A stretch of DNA of 59,896 bases, from the NCBI GenBank assembly GCA_905373785.1, contig CAJPUK010000001.1:1-59896 (forward strand), in the 5' to 3' direction. Made by a program: the position numbers and the translations under genes. Positions 24,177-35,480 of this stretch are shown piece by piece. Positions within the stretch are counted from its first letter, which is position 1, and the number at the start of each line of letters is the position of its first letter. Source of the DNA: an uncultured Johnsonella sp. (lineage in GTDB: Bacteria; Bacillota; Clostridia; Lachnospirales; Lachnospiraceae). The notes under the pieces were generated by a model, which was given only the letters and a program-made list of their open reading frames with translations, made no database searches and was not told where the DNA came from.

Positions 24177-27100
24177 TTATTGTATCCACTCTCCGTTTTC
24201 ATTTACCTTATATCCGTCGGGTGTGGAAGTACTTACATATAATGAGCCATATGGTTGATTATTACTTGCAGTATTTGACAGGTAATACCACTTGCCTCCA
24301 ATATTATACCAACCTACTACCATGGCACCGCTTTCGTCAAGATAGTACCATTTACCTGAAGTAGTGTCATAGTACCAACCTGTCAGCATTTCACCGTAAA
24401 AACCGTTATGAACTGTTGAAAGGAAGTACCACTTTCCGCCTGACTCAAACCAGCCGGCATCCATATCTCCGCCGGAGTTAAAGTGATACCATCCGGTCTT
24501 AGTTACTCCATTACTTGTATAGGCAAGTCTTGCCCAACCTGTTATCTTGGAACCTGAAGTTAAGTTAAAGTGCCAGATATGTCTTTGCTCGTCAACTAAT
24601 TGCCAGGTACCGTCGGTTCCTACCTTTATGCTCTTTCCGCTGTTGGTGGTCATAGCACCGCCACCGCCGGAGCCGCCGCCGGAACCGCCACTGCCGGAGC
24701 CGCCGCCCAAAAGTTCCATAAGCGTATTTCTAAGCTTGGTGTAAGCATTTCTAAGCTCCTCTTTGGAAGCCTTCCTCGGAGTTGACATATTGAGTACCTG
24801 ATTAGCCTCATCTATAGCATCCTGTATTCTTGCCTGAGTTCCGGGATTTGCACTTGCCGCTATGTTTGCAGCCTCAGTTATACCCTTTCTAAGCTCTCCG
24901 AATGCATCCTCTCTACTCTTCCTATCATTATCAAAGTAGATATATATTACACCGTCGGAATTTGCAATTTTTGTATCATCATATTCCACAAATTCCGTCC
25001 TGGAAGAAGACAGACCTCTGAAAATCCACGTAATACCGTTGATATCTATATCCGGTAAGGCTTTTTCTCTGTCAAGTTCCGCTTGGTACTTATCGGCATA
25101 ATCCGACAAGGACTTACCTCTTCTTACGAATACACCTATGTTGACACTTCCTTCTCTGGTACTCTTTATCCTTATGTTATAAGAAGGATGTTCAATATAT
25201 CCGAAAGTATACACACTTCCGTTTGTTATAGCGGTTTCAAATGAACCCGTATAATTAGCCTGTGTCCACTCGGCTTCATATGTACCGTTTAGCCTTGTAG
25301 CATTGGAAGCGGATGCCACCGACTCATAGAGTCTGTACTCTCTGTTACCCTGTGTCAGACTGCCGGTATTGAATGTAGCTCTTAGGGCATCTACATTGCC
25401 TGTGTAGGTTTCCCAGGCACTTCCGTTCCATACTTCCACTACAGCCTTTGCCTGCCATAAAGCGGTGTACGGTGTATCACCTTCTTGAGCTTGTATATCA
25501 TCCTTTATAGTATCGGGTACATTGGTATCTCTTACTATACGAAGTCTGTACTCACCCGGTGTGGTTATATTAGGAACTTCAACCGCTACTTTACCGTTTG
25601 ATTGGTCAAGTACAGGATTGCCTCCTGTTGATGAAGGAGGTGTGCCCGAATCCCAGGTTACTCCCGGTGCTGAGTAAACCGCCTGTACGGTTACATCATT
25701 ATTCGGCATGGTAAATGATATATAAGTACCTGTTATATTAGGATTTGTTATTCCTGTAGTAACAAAATTACCTGAGAAAATATTGTTGGTACTCATATCT
25801 ATACTTCTTAGTGTAATTTCCACAAGAGTACCCGGTTGTACACTGTTGAGCCTCTCAAGTTGTGCGGTTACCGAACTTCCGTCTAACTTCGCTACCTGAG
25901 GAAGCATACCGGAAGGAAGTATTAAACTAACCTTTCTCGGCATTACAAGCGGGGTTAGAGTTCCCGTATTGACTACAACACCCGCACTGTTAGGAGGTGC
26001 TGTAAGTGTATCTCCGCTTCTTCTCGGTACTACCGTATAGTTTACATTAGGATCAAGATCCGTAAATTCAACCTTGCCCGAAATCGGTGCTACATAATCG
26101 TAAACTTCATTTCCTGCGGCATCTACCAGTTTATATTCGGTGTCAGGTGCAACAGGAGTTATAATTATAGTTCTTCTTCCCGGATTATTCGGATCTTCTA
26201 TTACTGCCGGAGGGGTTGCGGTAGCCGGTACTGTAACATCGGGGCTTCCTGCCGATATATCGCTACCTGCAGCCGGTATAGGCTGTCCTACTGTTATACC
26301 TGCAGCTCCCGAAAGTGCTGTATGTACTCTATAAGTGTATCCCGGATTTATTCCGGTTCCGCTTATGTTACCGCCTGCAACCAAAGATGTACCCGGCACA
26401 TCAAGAACTACCCTGCCTGTTTGATCTGTTACTATGTATCTAAGATCCGTATCTATTGCAGAAGTAACTCTAAGTGAAGGTACTCCGCTTATAGGGTCAA
26501 CCACCGGTGTAACAGTCGGTACATTTACCGTACCTGTAGAAGGACTTACCGCATAAGCTTTGTAAGTTGCATTATTCACGAGAACCGAATCATTTCTCAT
26601 CTCCTGACTGTTCTCATCAAACCACTTAACAGTCTTACCTGCAGGTGCTGTAACGGCATTTTGCAGATCTGTCGTATTCACATCGCTCCACTTAAGTATC
26701 CTTGGAAGACCACCCTGTTTATTAACCAACTTTACAGATGTGGTTAAACCGTTATCAGTCAAGCTGCTGTCTGCAATCTGGAATCTGAAAGTTGACCACT
26801 GGTCGGGATCCTCTGCAAACCTCGCCTTAAACTTAACCAAGTCAGGTGTCGGAGGAACACTCGGAGTCGGATCCGGTAAAGTATAAGTTCCCGGTACGGT
26901 TATATCTACATAACCGTTGCCGTCCTTTTTATCAAGCTGCCAGCTCACAAACTTATATCCGTCGTCAGCTACCGGTGTAGGAAGCTTACCTGACGGTATA
27001 ACCAAATCATAGGTTCTCGGAGAGGCAATCTTATTTTGTTTTATAAAGCTTACCTGATGTGCAATATTGCTTGCATCATACTCCGTATTTCCTACCATGA

Positions 27101-28721
27101 GCTTTCCACCCATACTGCCCGCAAAGCTTGCGTTGGCAAGGTTATTGTTATCAAGGTTGTAAGTAACTACCACCTCGGCGGAACCTTGCGGAGCGGAACC
27201 TGCATTAACGGTAAAGACAGGAGTTCCTGTACTCCATCCGCTATTTGACGGAGGAGAAAAGTTTGAGTTATCATACTGTGTTGAATTACCTACAGATATA
27301 GCCGGCGGCGGATTGGTTGTATATCCGTCCAGTACCGGAGCATATACAGTATAGTTGCCTCCTGATGTAGGAACCTTATATACAAACTTGTCATTAGGAG
27401 TACCGACTGATGCACGTGCCGGTCTGGTAGCTGTAGATGAGTTAATGTCAGCCGCTATATTGCCGGCTACCTTAGCTGCAACTTTATCCGTAAGATTTAC
27501 ACCGTTGGTATCCTCATATCTTACTGACAAGGTCATATAGTAAGCAGGATTACTTGTATAATTATATGTTACCGTCAAACCTTGGTTGATCATCTTACCG
27601 GTAATCATACCCTTGGTGGCAATCGGATCCGTTACAGGTTTATAGGTAATTCCTCCATTGCTAAGTCCCAAAAGGCTTGAGCTGGAAGTGACCGCATTGT
27701 CGTCCGCATTCTTGATATCTACAGAACTCAGCATATACCTGGGTTCCGTATCTCCTCCAACCGGCTCTATAAGACTGCGATCCGGTTTGATATTTTTAGT
27801 GGCAAGATCCGTATTAACCGCAAACTCTCTAAGAGTTCTGTCTACAACAGGAGTACCTCCGTCAAGTTTATGCTTTACCTTGATACTGAATAATTGACTG
27901 TTATCAACCTCATACCTAAAAGCAACTTCAAGCGGTTTATTAACCATGGTACCGTTAACCTGACCGTTCTCATACTTAAAGTTCTTGCCGGTATCGCCTG
28001 CAAATATGTGATCTCCATTGGTGGTATCCTTAAAAACATCAGGATTGCTGCTCATCTTTACCTTTGAGCTTACACCGCCGACAGCGGCAAGCTTATAACC
28101 CGGTATAATCTTCGGTGATGCCTGCACACCTTCCAATACATGCCTGCTTTCAGTAATTTCTACATTCAACTCTGAAGGAACCACCACATCGGTACTTACA
28201 GGTTTGTGACTTTCTTTGTATTCATATACCTTATCGGTAGAAGGATCCGCAGCAAGTACCGCTATGTACTTTGTCCCATCTACATAAGGATAATATTGCT
28301 CATCCATAAAGTTTTTATTAGAATGATTATAAATTGATGCTTTATCCCTATACCAGCCGGTGATTACATAACCGTCAAGCTTAAAATCTTCACCATTAAA
28401 AGTTGCATGGTTACCTGTGTGGTTAAATCCCCCGTTCCAGTAAGGCATATATATATTGCCGGTACTATTAGCTAAAAATCTTCCTGTTGTCGGTGCTCCG
28501 GTAGTAGTAGGTATTGAATCACCTGGATTTTTAACTGGCGTAAGCTGATTTGGGTTTATAGTAATATTCTGCACCGTACCTACCGACGGAGTCATTTCTG
28601 TGAAATCAAAAGCTATATCACCTACAGCCGCATGTGCCGGCACTGCCGGTGCTGCCATGGTAAGCACCATGGCAGCAGTCAGTGTAACTGCAAGTTTTCT
28701 TTTAATATTTATCTTTTTCAT
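24177..28721 (-). CDS. Giant wall-binding surface protein C2 (1514 aa)
   Basis: Signal peptide 1-31 (cleavage near AHA-AVG). An N-terminal domain has an InlB-like hairpin (YVITGWYRDK). It is followed by repeated ~80-100-aa modules ending in G-x-M-x-N-x-x-L/V-x-V-x-Y motifs (GTMVNKPLEVAFRY, FTMPNNDVTVQAVY), and by modules with Y-K-L-V-D-AAGNEV and LDPNVNYTVVPR. A helical stretch (about 1260-1340) precedes a GGGSGSGGSGGG linker. Five to six choline-binding-type repeats (GWYHFNSGGDMDAGW-like) and the terminal signature GSLYVSTSTPDGYKV complete it. No LPXTG. Third gene of operon 2, 17 bp after B2. Probably an adhesin or wall architecture protein; ligand unknown. Confidence 0.8.
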   Translation of the reverse strand: MKKINIKRKLAVTLTAAMVLTMAAPAVPAHAAVGDIAFDFTEMTPSVGTVQNITINPNQLTPVKNPGDSIPTTTGAPTTGRFLANSTGNIYMPYWNGGFNHTGNHATFNGEDFKLDGYVITGWYRDKASIYNHSNKNFMDEQYYPYVDGTKYIAVLAADPSTDKVYEYKESHKPVSTDVVVPSELNVEITESRHVLEGVQASPKIIPGYKLAAVGGVSSKVKMSSNPDVFKDTTNGDHIFAGDTGKNFKYENGQVNGTMVNKPLEVAFRYEVDNSQLFSIKVKHKLDGGTPVVDRTLREFAVNTDLATKNIKPDRSLIEPVGGDTEPRYMLSSVDIKNADDNAVTSSSSLLGLSNGGITYKPVTDPIATKGMITGKMINQGLTVTYNYTSNPAYYMTLSVRYEDTNGVNLTDKVAAKVAGNIAADINSSTATRPARASVGTPNDKFVYKVPTSGGNYTVYAPVLDGYTTNPPPAISVGNSTQYDNSNFSPPSNSGWSTGTPVFTVNAGSAPQGSAEVVVTYNLDNNNLANASFAGSMGGKLMVGNTEYDASNIAHQVSFIKQNKIASPRTYDLVIPSGKLPTPVADDGYKFVSWQLDKKDGNGYVDITVPGTYTLPDPTPSVPPTPDLVKFKARFAEDPDQWSTFRFQIADSSLTDNGLTTSVKLVNKQGGLPRILKWSDVNTTDLQNAVTAPAGKTVKWFDENSQEMRNDSVLVNNATYKAYAVSPSTGTVNVPTVTPVVDPISGVPSLRVTSAIDTDLRYIVTDQTGRVVLDVPGTSLVAGGNISGTGINPGYTYRVHTALSGAAGITVGQPIPAAGSDISAGSPDVTVPATATPPAVIEDPNNPGRRTIIITPVAPDTEYKLVDAAGNEVYDYVAPISGKVEFTDLDPNVNYTVVPRRSGDTLTAPPNSAGVVVNTGTLTPLVMPRKVSLILPSGMLPQVAKLDGSSVTAQLERLNSVQPGTLVEITLRSIDMSTNNIFSGNFVTTGITNPNITGTYISFTMPNNDVTVQAVYSAPGVTWDSGTPPSSTGGNPVLDQSNGKVAVEVPNITTPGEYRLRIVRDTNVPDTIKDDIQAQEGDTPYTALWQAKAVVEVWNGSAWETYTGNVDALRATFNTGSLTQGNREYRLYESVASASNATRLNGTYEAEWTQANYTGSFETAITNGSVYTFGYIEHPSYNIRIKSTREGSVNIGVFVRRGKSLSDYADKYQAELDREKALPDIDINGITWIFRGLSSSRTEFVEYDDTKIANSDGVIYIYFDNDRKSREDAFGELRKGITEAANIAASANPGTQARIQDAIDEANQVLNMSTPRKASKEELRNAYTKLRNTLMELLGGGSGSGGSGGGSGGGGAMTTNSGKSIKVGTDGTWQLVDEQRHIWHFNLTSGSKITGWARLAYTSNGVTKTGWYHFNSGGDMDAGWFESGGKWYFLSTVHNGFYGEMLTGWYYDTTSGKWYYLDESGAMVVGWYNIGGKWYYLSNTASNNQPYGSLYVSTSTPDGYKVNENGEWIQ

Positions 28722-28738
28722 CTGCTCTCCTTTTCACT

Positions 28739-31700
28739 CTAGCGTACCCACTCACCGTCATGGTTTACTTTATAACCATCCGGTGTAGTCTCGCTTATAT
28801 AAAGTGATCCATAAGGGCGTCCATCATTGCCGACACTGAAGTAATACCACTTATCACCTATCATGTGCCAGCCGACATACATCTCTCCCACTACCGGGTC
28901 GAGATAATACCACTTGCCGTCTTTATAAAGCCAGCCGATTTGCATAACACCGTTTTTCTTGCCGGCTTCTTCCGACATATAGTACCATTTGCCGCTGCTC
29001 TCATCCCTATACCATCCGGTTATAAGGCTTGATTGCTTGTCAAATCTGTACCAGTCTGTAACAAGTTTTCCTTTATCATTGCTATATTGGATCTTAGCCC
29101 ACTTATTATTAAGAGGCAGACCTCCTTGAAGTACGAATGACCATCTGCCGGTTACAGGATTTATCTCCCAAGCACCGTCTACTCCGAGAGTAAAGGTGAT
29201 TTGCGGATTAGATGTGAAAGCACTGGTCTTAGTACCCATTCCTCTTCCGCCGGAGCCTGAACCGCCACCGCCGCCGCCTATACGGGAGCTTAGGTTATTT
29301 CTTCTTTGATCGATAAGCCTGTTCATCTCGTCAACTATTCTTCTCAAGGCATCTATAGCATCTTGAAGCTCAGGGTAGTTAGCCATTCTTTCAGCTATTC
29401 TATCCCACTCGGTATCAAATCTGCCTCTCTTCCTGTCAAGAACATTTTGTGCTATTCCTATAGCTATCTTAAGTCTTTCAACTTCACCTTCCCTAAGATA
29501 CGGATCCAAGGTAAGATTATTAGCCACTCCTACAAGATCGGTCAGATCAACTCTTGCCTTTGCTACAGCCTTTTTATTGGTCTTATAGTAAGCATAGATA
29601 GGCATGGTCTTGGTAACCTCTGAATTCGAATCAAAGATAAGACCCGGAACCGGCTCGTTATCGGTGTCCACCGTATCTATGTTCTTCTTATACCAATCCT
29701 TAAAGATATAGGTTACACCATCTATTCCGTCAAACGGACTTTCAAGGTGCAAAGCACCGCTTCCGTCTACATAGCTTGTTACTACGCCGTAATCCGCAGC
29801 ATACTCACTTGCAGACACATGATCTTTCTTTCTTACCTTAATCTTCTTATAGAAGTTCCTGCTTGTATCATTATCAGGATATACAGAATTCTTTACCGGA
29901 GTATTATCGATAAAGTACAGCTTAAATGTCTTAGCGTATACCAATACATAGGTATGGTTAACGTTGGCATCGAAACTGAAGAGTCCGGCATTGTCCGCTA
30001 CAGGTTCAACTATAGCAATCTGTGTTGCTGTAGTAGGTGTTGTAGCATTCCATGTGGCATCTACATTAAGACCCAGATCCCAGATCTCATAGTCGAGCAT
30101 ATCTGTATCCTGGTTATCAAGCTGCACAACCGCCTTAAGATAAGCATTGGACGGTGAAGCATTTTGCACCAATCTTCCATCTACATATCTTTCTTCCTTG
30201 ATATCAAGGGCGAAGGCTGCCGTGAAAGCGTTAGGATATCTGTTCCATAAGGTTGAAGGCACAGCCTTAACTACATCAACTTCAGGAGTCTTGGCAGTTC
30301 TCTTATTAAATACTATCTTGTAACGTACATCAGCTCTGTTCACATTTATAAGGCTTACATCTGTAGGATTGCTGAGATCCTGCTCAAGCTGAGGTATTCC
30401 GTTAGGATCAAGTGCAAACTCGCCCTCTGAACCGCCTCTTGTAACTTCCTCTACAGGAGCTATCTTATCACCTGCCGGGTTAAATCTCGGAAGGTCGTAA
30501 ACCGCTCTGAATACTACATTACTCTTGCTTAACTTTCCTGAATAATCATTGGAATTTATTCTTCCGGTTACACCCGGGATTCTTCCGTTCATAATTATCC
30601 AATATAAGAAGTGATTACCGTTAGAGTCTGTAGGATCTGCATGTATGCTGAATTCATCATTCTCATGAATTTTGTCATAAGAAGGTGCATTTATAGCCTC
30701 GCCTCTTACGGTTCTTACTTCAACATTGGCACCTATTCCGTTAGTTCTGGTCTCTATGGTGTAGTTTATAGCCTCTACCATATCGCCCGGATTAGCTACT
30801 ACCTGAACACCTGCGTGAATATTTCCAAGCGGTGTCTCTGTAGGATTGCCTTTCTTTCTTGCAACCACTGTATAGGTCTCGCCTATATCAAGGTTATCAA
30901 ATGTTACTGTCGGAGGGTTATTACCCTTTGGTGTCATCCATCCGTTATCAGAGCCCGGATATTGAACTACATTACCGTTTGAGTCGATAAGTGCGTAGTC
31001 GGCATCGGGGTCAGCCGGATTGATTACTATTTGAGCCTTTCCTTCATTATTAGGATCGGCTCCGACAGCCTTGTTGGTATCTATAGAAGGTATGGTAACA
31101 GGCTTAGGTGCCGATACATTACTTCCTCCTATGCTGCTTTCAGGTTGTCCTATTGTAGCTGTTGTATCAGGTCCGCCTTCTCTTACATTGTAAGTTCTTC
31201 CCGGTACCAAGCTCTTAAACTCAAGCTCGGTTCCTGTAGGCGGTCCCGGAAGTACTCCTACTATTATGCCGTCCGGATCGCTTACTACATATACATTACC
31301 CGGTTGTGTACCGTGTACATGTATCTCACCGCTACCGTCAAAGCCTATATGGCCGGTAGCACTGAATGCTCCCGGAACAAGTCCCCAAGTTGAACCTATC
31401 TTACCGAAGTTAGCCTTGTAAGTACCTGCTGTTACGGTATCTGTAGGTTTCATGATACTTCCTGCAGGTGAGGTCCAATTCTTTAACTCATAGTTGGCTA
31501 TAGGAGTGGTAGGAGGTGTTACTACATTGCTCCATACTTCATCAAAGTGAAGATGCTGCGGACTTCCTCCCGGTATATATGTACCTGTAGGATTCACTGA
31601 ACCGAGTGCGGGGTCTGCAGTAACGAAGTCTATATCCACCCACTTGCTCGGATCTTCCACAAGTCTTACATAGATAGTTCTTACTCCCGGCGGCGGAACA

Positions 31701-34700
31701 ATTGCAAGCTTCATATTATCAACCATAGGTATGGTTCCTGCCGGATCCAAGTACCAACCTTCTACCATATGATAAGGATCGGGTGTTACTGTAGGCAGTA
31801 TACCAAGTGCCTTTATGGTTCCGAAGGTTTGAGCATATTGATCACCGGCAGCAGTTCCGTCACTAAGAAGCACAGGTCTTGCCGAGGTAGTCGGTGATAT
31901 AGTTCCCGTACCCAATGAATTAGTGGTAAATGCGAAATTAATATGCTGCCACTTACTCATATCCTTACTTAATCTGTAATCCGCTATAACTCCGCCTGAC
32001 AGAGGCATAGTTCCGAATAAGTCTCCGGTAGCCGGATTGGCTGAGACCTGTGTTCCCGGAGGTGTTATATTAACACTGGAATTCGTGTCATATACATATC
32101 CGTATAGCTGCGGCATACTTGCAATAGCCGGAACCGATACACTGCCGTTCGGTGTCTGGTTAGTCACATCACTGTGTATAACCTTGGTTAACTCCTCTCT
32201 GTCTGTAAATCTTCTTGTTATTGCAGAAGCGGAGTTTGAATTATAAATGAACTTAATTGTTACATCCTGGTTAGGCATATAGCCCTGTACCTGACCGTTA
32301 AGCTGGTCAATACCGGTAAGCAGCACTCCGTTAAGTCCTACTCTGAACTGACTTGGAATATCATCTGCACCGGCTGCTATCTCTGTTCTGAAATAGTCAT
32401 ATCCCGGTAAGGTTATCTTAGATACGGTAAATGGCTGCTCCGCTCTTCTTTGTAATGTTGGAGTGTTTGTCCTTATTATGTTACCGGCACTGTCCACATG
32501 TATTACATTAAGATTAAACAGTGTATTTGGATCTACCGTGTATCTGTAAAGCAAGCTTATTCCAAGAGGAGGCATGTTGCCGGTAAAGCTTCCGGTAGCC
32601 GGATCCAACACTCCCTTATTCGGAGTTCTTGAAGAAGTTGCATATCTGTAACCCGGTACATTCACAGGCATTTCATTTATAGGATCATCTACATGTAAAT
32701 TACGTGTATCCGTACCGAAGGTAAGCGGAAGTGAAGCTGTTGTATTCCTGTAGGTTATACCGATCGGATACGTTCCGCTTCCCGGAGACCACTTTGCATA
32801 GTACCTATGTGTACCTTCTGCCGAAGCATGGGGTACCAGATAAGCTGCAAGCTGTGTACCGCCGGGTACTTCTTCTCCGGCATCATACTTACCGTTTTGA
32901 GGATTGGTATCGTTAAACGGGAACCATCCGTCAAACTGGTAACCTGTCCTTTGTACCTGCGGTAATGCTCCAAGTGTGGAAGCAACTGCTCCCGGGTTAA
33001 CAGTTTCAAACTTATTTATAACCGCACCGCCGTTATTCGGATCGAATACATAATTAATACCGATCTTTTCCAGTTTGATAGTTATATTAACGTTTTTAGC
33101 CGGCATGGTTCCTGTTACATCACCGGTTGAAGAGATACTGACACCCTCACCGGTTGCAGTTGCCGGCTCTACGGTATAACTACTGTACTTCCAACCGTTA
33201 AAGATGGTAGGGAACGATTTATTAAGTATCATACCTGCCGCCGCATCCGACTTGTTTACATCCTGTTTCGGTCTGGAAGGCAGTTGGACAGCAAATTCAC
33301 TATGTACAACCGGATCCTGCATGGACTTACCGTTATGATCTACGTAGTAGATATTAAGTGAATACATACCTGCCTGTATGTATATACGTCCCGGTACCTG
33401 CGATTGGGTAGTACCTGTAATCGTATTGGCAGTTGATCCGCCTACGGTAGAAGTACCTTCTTTATCAGCTTTAAAGTTGCTTCCGGTATACGGAATGGTA
33501 GTTCCCGTAAAAGTTACCGCTTCTGTACCCTCAGTTGTCTTTGTAGGGGATTGTACAACAGATATACCTATCTTAGATGAAGAATCCAAGCTTTTTTTAT
33601 CGACATGGATAACTTTACCGCTTCCAAGCCTTACATTAGCTTGATTTCTGTTGTCTGCGGTAGTATCTTTGTTTTTATTGGCATCGATAGTTACTTCACC
33701 TGCTATATCCATAGCTTTAGCAGCTGTGCTATCTATGTGCACCGCTGAACCGTTTATAGCTTCGTTACCGGTGATAATACCGTCTCTCATCTCAAGAGTA
33801 GCTGTACCGGTAATTGAGATAGCACTTGCCTTATCGGCATTGGTTGCCACATCAGGATCAAGCTTATTGTTGATAAGCTGTGACTTCGCCCTGGTTTTTA
33901 CTTCACCGGCGGCAGCCGTAATCAAAGCTTCATTAGCTTTTACACCACCTGTACTGTTACCATCGATAATAACATCACCTACAGTCAGTTTGGCACCGCC
34001 TTGTACATTAAACAAAGCTCCTTTAAATTGCATTGCAGGATTATTTTTATCATGTTCAGATCTTATGATTTTCTTTCTGGGTGCAGTATAAGCTACCGGC
34101 TCAGGTATGGTAGTTTCATAACTATTAAGTGCCGGTGCATTGGCCGGTCTTTCAAATTCTGAAGTGGTAAGAGTAATATCCATACCTGAGGGAATATCAA
34201 CAGTCTCATCAATTTTAGCATCACTTTGAAGTGCTATATAACCCTTTGTAACACCATTAGTACTCATATGACTAACTGCTTCTTTTATAGACTTATACGG
34301 TTTTGCTATAAAGCCGTTAGAAGAACCCGTATATGTAGGGTCTACATAATAAACTGCCGTTCTCATTCTTACTGCAAATCTTGCAGTTTTGGTCTCATGT
34401 GGCTCCATATCCATATAGGCTGAGAAAGCTGCTGCGGAGTCTCCTACATTTGCGAAAGCTTTCTTACTCTTAACAAAGATAAAACCGTCATGATATACGT
34501 TTCCCGTTGCCTCCCAGTGCCCTATCCAGCTTCTAAGTTCACTTCTGTCCGTACCCGGTCTTTTTGTAATGCCTATACCGAGCTTATCGTTACCGGCATG
34601 GGTAAGAAGTTTAAAATCAGTAAACTGATAGGGATCTCCACCTTCACCCGCATCACCATGAGAAGCGAACATTGTAATACCCTGATCCTTATCTCCTGCA

Positions 34701-35464
34701 CCGGTTTGCTCGGTGACTATTATAGGACAGTCATCTGATTGATGCATCATAGTATCCGTCTCATTACCTATCCAAAAATCTATATGTGAAGCCGACTTAT
34801 TATGTACGGTATATTCGATAATTACATATTGCTCGTCATCGGATATCTTTACACTTCTTCTTACTTCTACTTTATTATTAGCATTATTCGGGTCAGTTAA
34901 CTCTGTCACCTTACCGTTACCGACATTGGCAGGAAAGTTTTGTAACCTGTTTTTAGTATCGTTTGTGATAGAAGTACTGCCGGGAGTAGAATTTGACCAT
35001 GATATGCTGGGGGTAACCTCAGTCTCGGTACCGAAAGCATACCTTGAGTGCCACCAGTTACCTACACTTATATTGCCCTTATAACCGGTAATAACATCCA
35101 AGTTATAACCTGCCTTAGCGTCAGTTCTGCTGGCTGCCGTTTTTACAGCTGAGATATTAAATGTAGCACTCTTTGCAGAATTATATTGTCTATTAGTAGT
35201 AGGACCATCACCACCACCAAGAGCTGAAGGATTGGGCTCATTTCCCACTACATAAGCCGTACTTTCACCACTGTCATAAACAGCCGGGGCACCGAACTCC
35301 GTTCCGGTCTTGGTATAATCCGTACTTATAGTCTCATCCTGCAACACTGTTGCCGCATGAGCCGTACTGCCTCCAAGTGCGGGCAGTCCGCTCAGTACCA
35401 TAGCCGCTGAAAGTATACCTGACAGCAGTCGCTTATGGACTTTGCTTAATTTTCTTAGTTTCAT
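28739..35464 (-). CDS. Giant beta-helix surface protein B2 (2241 aa)
   Basis: Signal peptide 1-38 (AHA-ATV). Residues about 40-360 form a conserved N-terminal region (EYTVHNKSASHIDFWIGNE, shared with B1). About 370-650 is a right-handed beta-helix (YKSIKEAVSHM, LFNVQGGAKLTVGDVIIDG, EMRDGIITGNEAINGSAVHI). It is followed by InlB B-repeat-like hairpins (RTGYQFDGWFPF), GxMPxxDVTIKFIY modules, D-x-S-K-W-x-x-I-x-F modules and YALID-GNVV modules. A charged helical segment precedes the Gly-rich linker (RIGGGGGGSGSGGRG), wall-binding repeats and GSLYISETTPDGYKV. Second gene of operon 2, 16 bp after A2. Paralogue of B1 with the same domain order; predicted adhesin. Confidence 0.82.
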   Translation of the reverse strand: MKLRKLSKVHKRLLSGILSAAMVLSGLPALGGSTAHAATVLQDETISTDYTKTGTEFGAPAVYDSGESTAYVVGNEPNPSALGGGDGPTTNRQYNSAKSATFNISAVKTAASRTDAKAGYNLDVITGYKGNISVGNWWHSRYAFGTETEVTPSISWSNSTPGSTSITNDTKNRLQNFPANVGNGKVTELTDPNNANNKVEVRRSVKISDDEQYVIIEYTVHNKSASHIDFWIGNETDTMMHQSDDCPIIVTEQTGAGDKDQGITMFASHGDAGEGGDPYQFTDFKLLTHAGNDKLGIGITKRPGTDRSELRSWIGHWEATGNVYHDGFIFVKSKKAFANVGDSAAAFSAYMDMEPHETKTARFAVRMRTAVYYVDPTYTGSSNGFIAKPYKSIKEAVSHMSTNGVTKGYIALQSDAKIDETVDIPSGMDITLTTSEFERPANAPALNSYETTIPEPVAYTAPRKKIIRSEHDKNNPAMQFKGALFNVQGGAKLTVGDVIIDGNSTGGVKANEALITAAAGEVKTRAKSQLINNKLDPDVATNADKASAISITGTATLEMRDGIITGNEAINGSAVHIDSTAAKAMDIAGEVTIDANKNKDTTADNRNQANVRLGSGKVIHVDKKSLDSSSKIGISVVQSPTKTTEGTEAVTFTGTTIPYTGSNFKADKEGTSTVGGSTANTITGTTQSQVPGRIYIQAGMYSLNIYYVDHNGKSMQDPVVHSEFAVQLPSRPKQDVNKSDAAAGMILNKSFPTIFNGWKYSSYTVEPATATGEGVSISSTGDVTGTMPAKNVNITIKLEKIGINYVFDPNNGGAVINKFETVNPGAVASTLGALPQVQRTGYQFDGWFPFNDTNPQNGKYDAGEEVPGGTQLAAYLVPHASAEGTHRYYAKWSPGSGTYPIGITYRNTTASLPLTFGTDTRNLHVDDPINEMPVNVPGYRYATSSRTPNKGVLDPATGSFTGNMPPLGISLLYRYTVDPNTLFNLNVIHVDSAGNIIRTNTPTLQRRAEQPFTVSKITLPGYDYFRTEIAAGADDIPSQFRVGLNGVLLTGIDQLNGQVQGYMPNQDVTIKFIYNSNSASAITRRFTDREELTKVIHSDVTNQTPNGSVSVPAIASMPQLYGYVYDTNSSVNITPPGTQVSANPATGDLFGTMPLSGGVIADYRLSKDMSKWQHINFAFTTNSLGTGTISPTTSARPVLLSDGTAAGDQYAQTFGTIKALGILPTVTPDPYHMVEGWYLDPAGTIPMVDNMKLAIVPPPGVRTIYVRLVEDPSKWVDIDFVTADPALGSVNPTGTYIPGGSPQHLHFDEVWSNVVTPPTTPIANYELKNWTSPAGSIMKPTDTVTAGTYKANFGKIGSTWGLVPGAFSATGHIGFDGSGEIHVHGTQPGNVYVVSDPDGIIVGVLPGPPTGTELEFKSLVPGRTYNVREGGPDTTATIGQPESSIGGSNVSAPKPVTIPSIDTNKAVGADPNNEGKAQIVINPADPDADYALIDSNGNVVQYPGSDNGWMTPKGNNPPTVTFDNLDIGETYTVVARKKGNPTETPLGNIHAGVQVVANPGDMVEAINYTIETRTNGIGANVEVRTVRGEAINAPSYDKIHENDEFSIHADPTDSNGNHFLYWIIMNGRIPGVTGRINSNDYSGKLSKSNVVFRAVYDLPRFNPAGDKIAPVEEVTRGGSEGEFALDPNGIPQLEQDLSNPTDVSLINVNRADVRYKIVFNKRTAKTPEVDVVKAVPSTLWNRYPNAFTAAFALDIKEERYVDGRLVQNASPSNAYLKAVVQLDNQDTDMLDYEIWDLGLNVDATWNATTPTTATQIAIVEPVADNAGLFSFDANVNHTYVLVYAKTFKLYFIDNTPVKNSVYPDNDTSRNFYKKIKVRKKDHVSASEYAADYGVVTSYVDGSGALHLESPFDGIDGVTYIFKDWYKKNIDTVDTDNEPVPGLIFDSNSEVTKTMPIYAYYKTNKKAVAKARVDLTDLVGVANNLTLDPYLREGEVERLKIAIGIAQNVLDRKRGRFDTEWDRIAERMANYPELQDAIDALRRIVDEMNRLIDQRRNNLSSRIGGGGGGSGSGGRGMGTKTSAFTSNPQITFTLGVDGAWEINPVTGRWSFVLQGGLPLNNKWAKIQYSNDKGKLVTDWYRFDKQSSLITGWYRDESSGKWYYMSEEAGKKNGVMQIGWLYKDGKWYYLDPVVGEMYVGWHMIGDKWYYFSVGNDGRPYGSLYISETTPDGYKVNHDGEWVR

Positions 35465-35480
35465 ATTACACTCCTCTCCT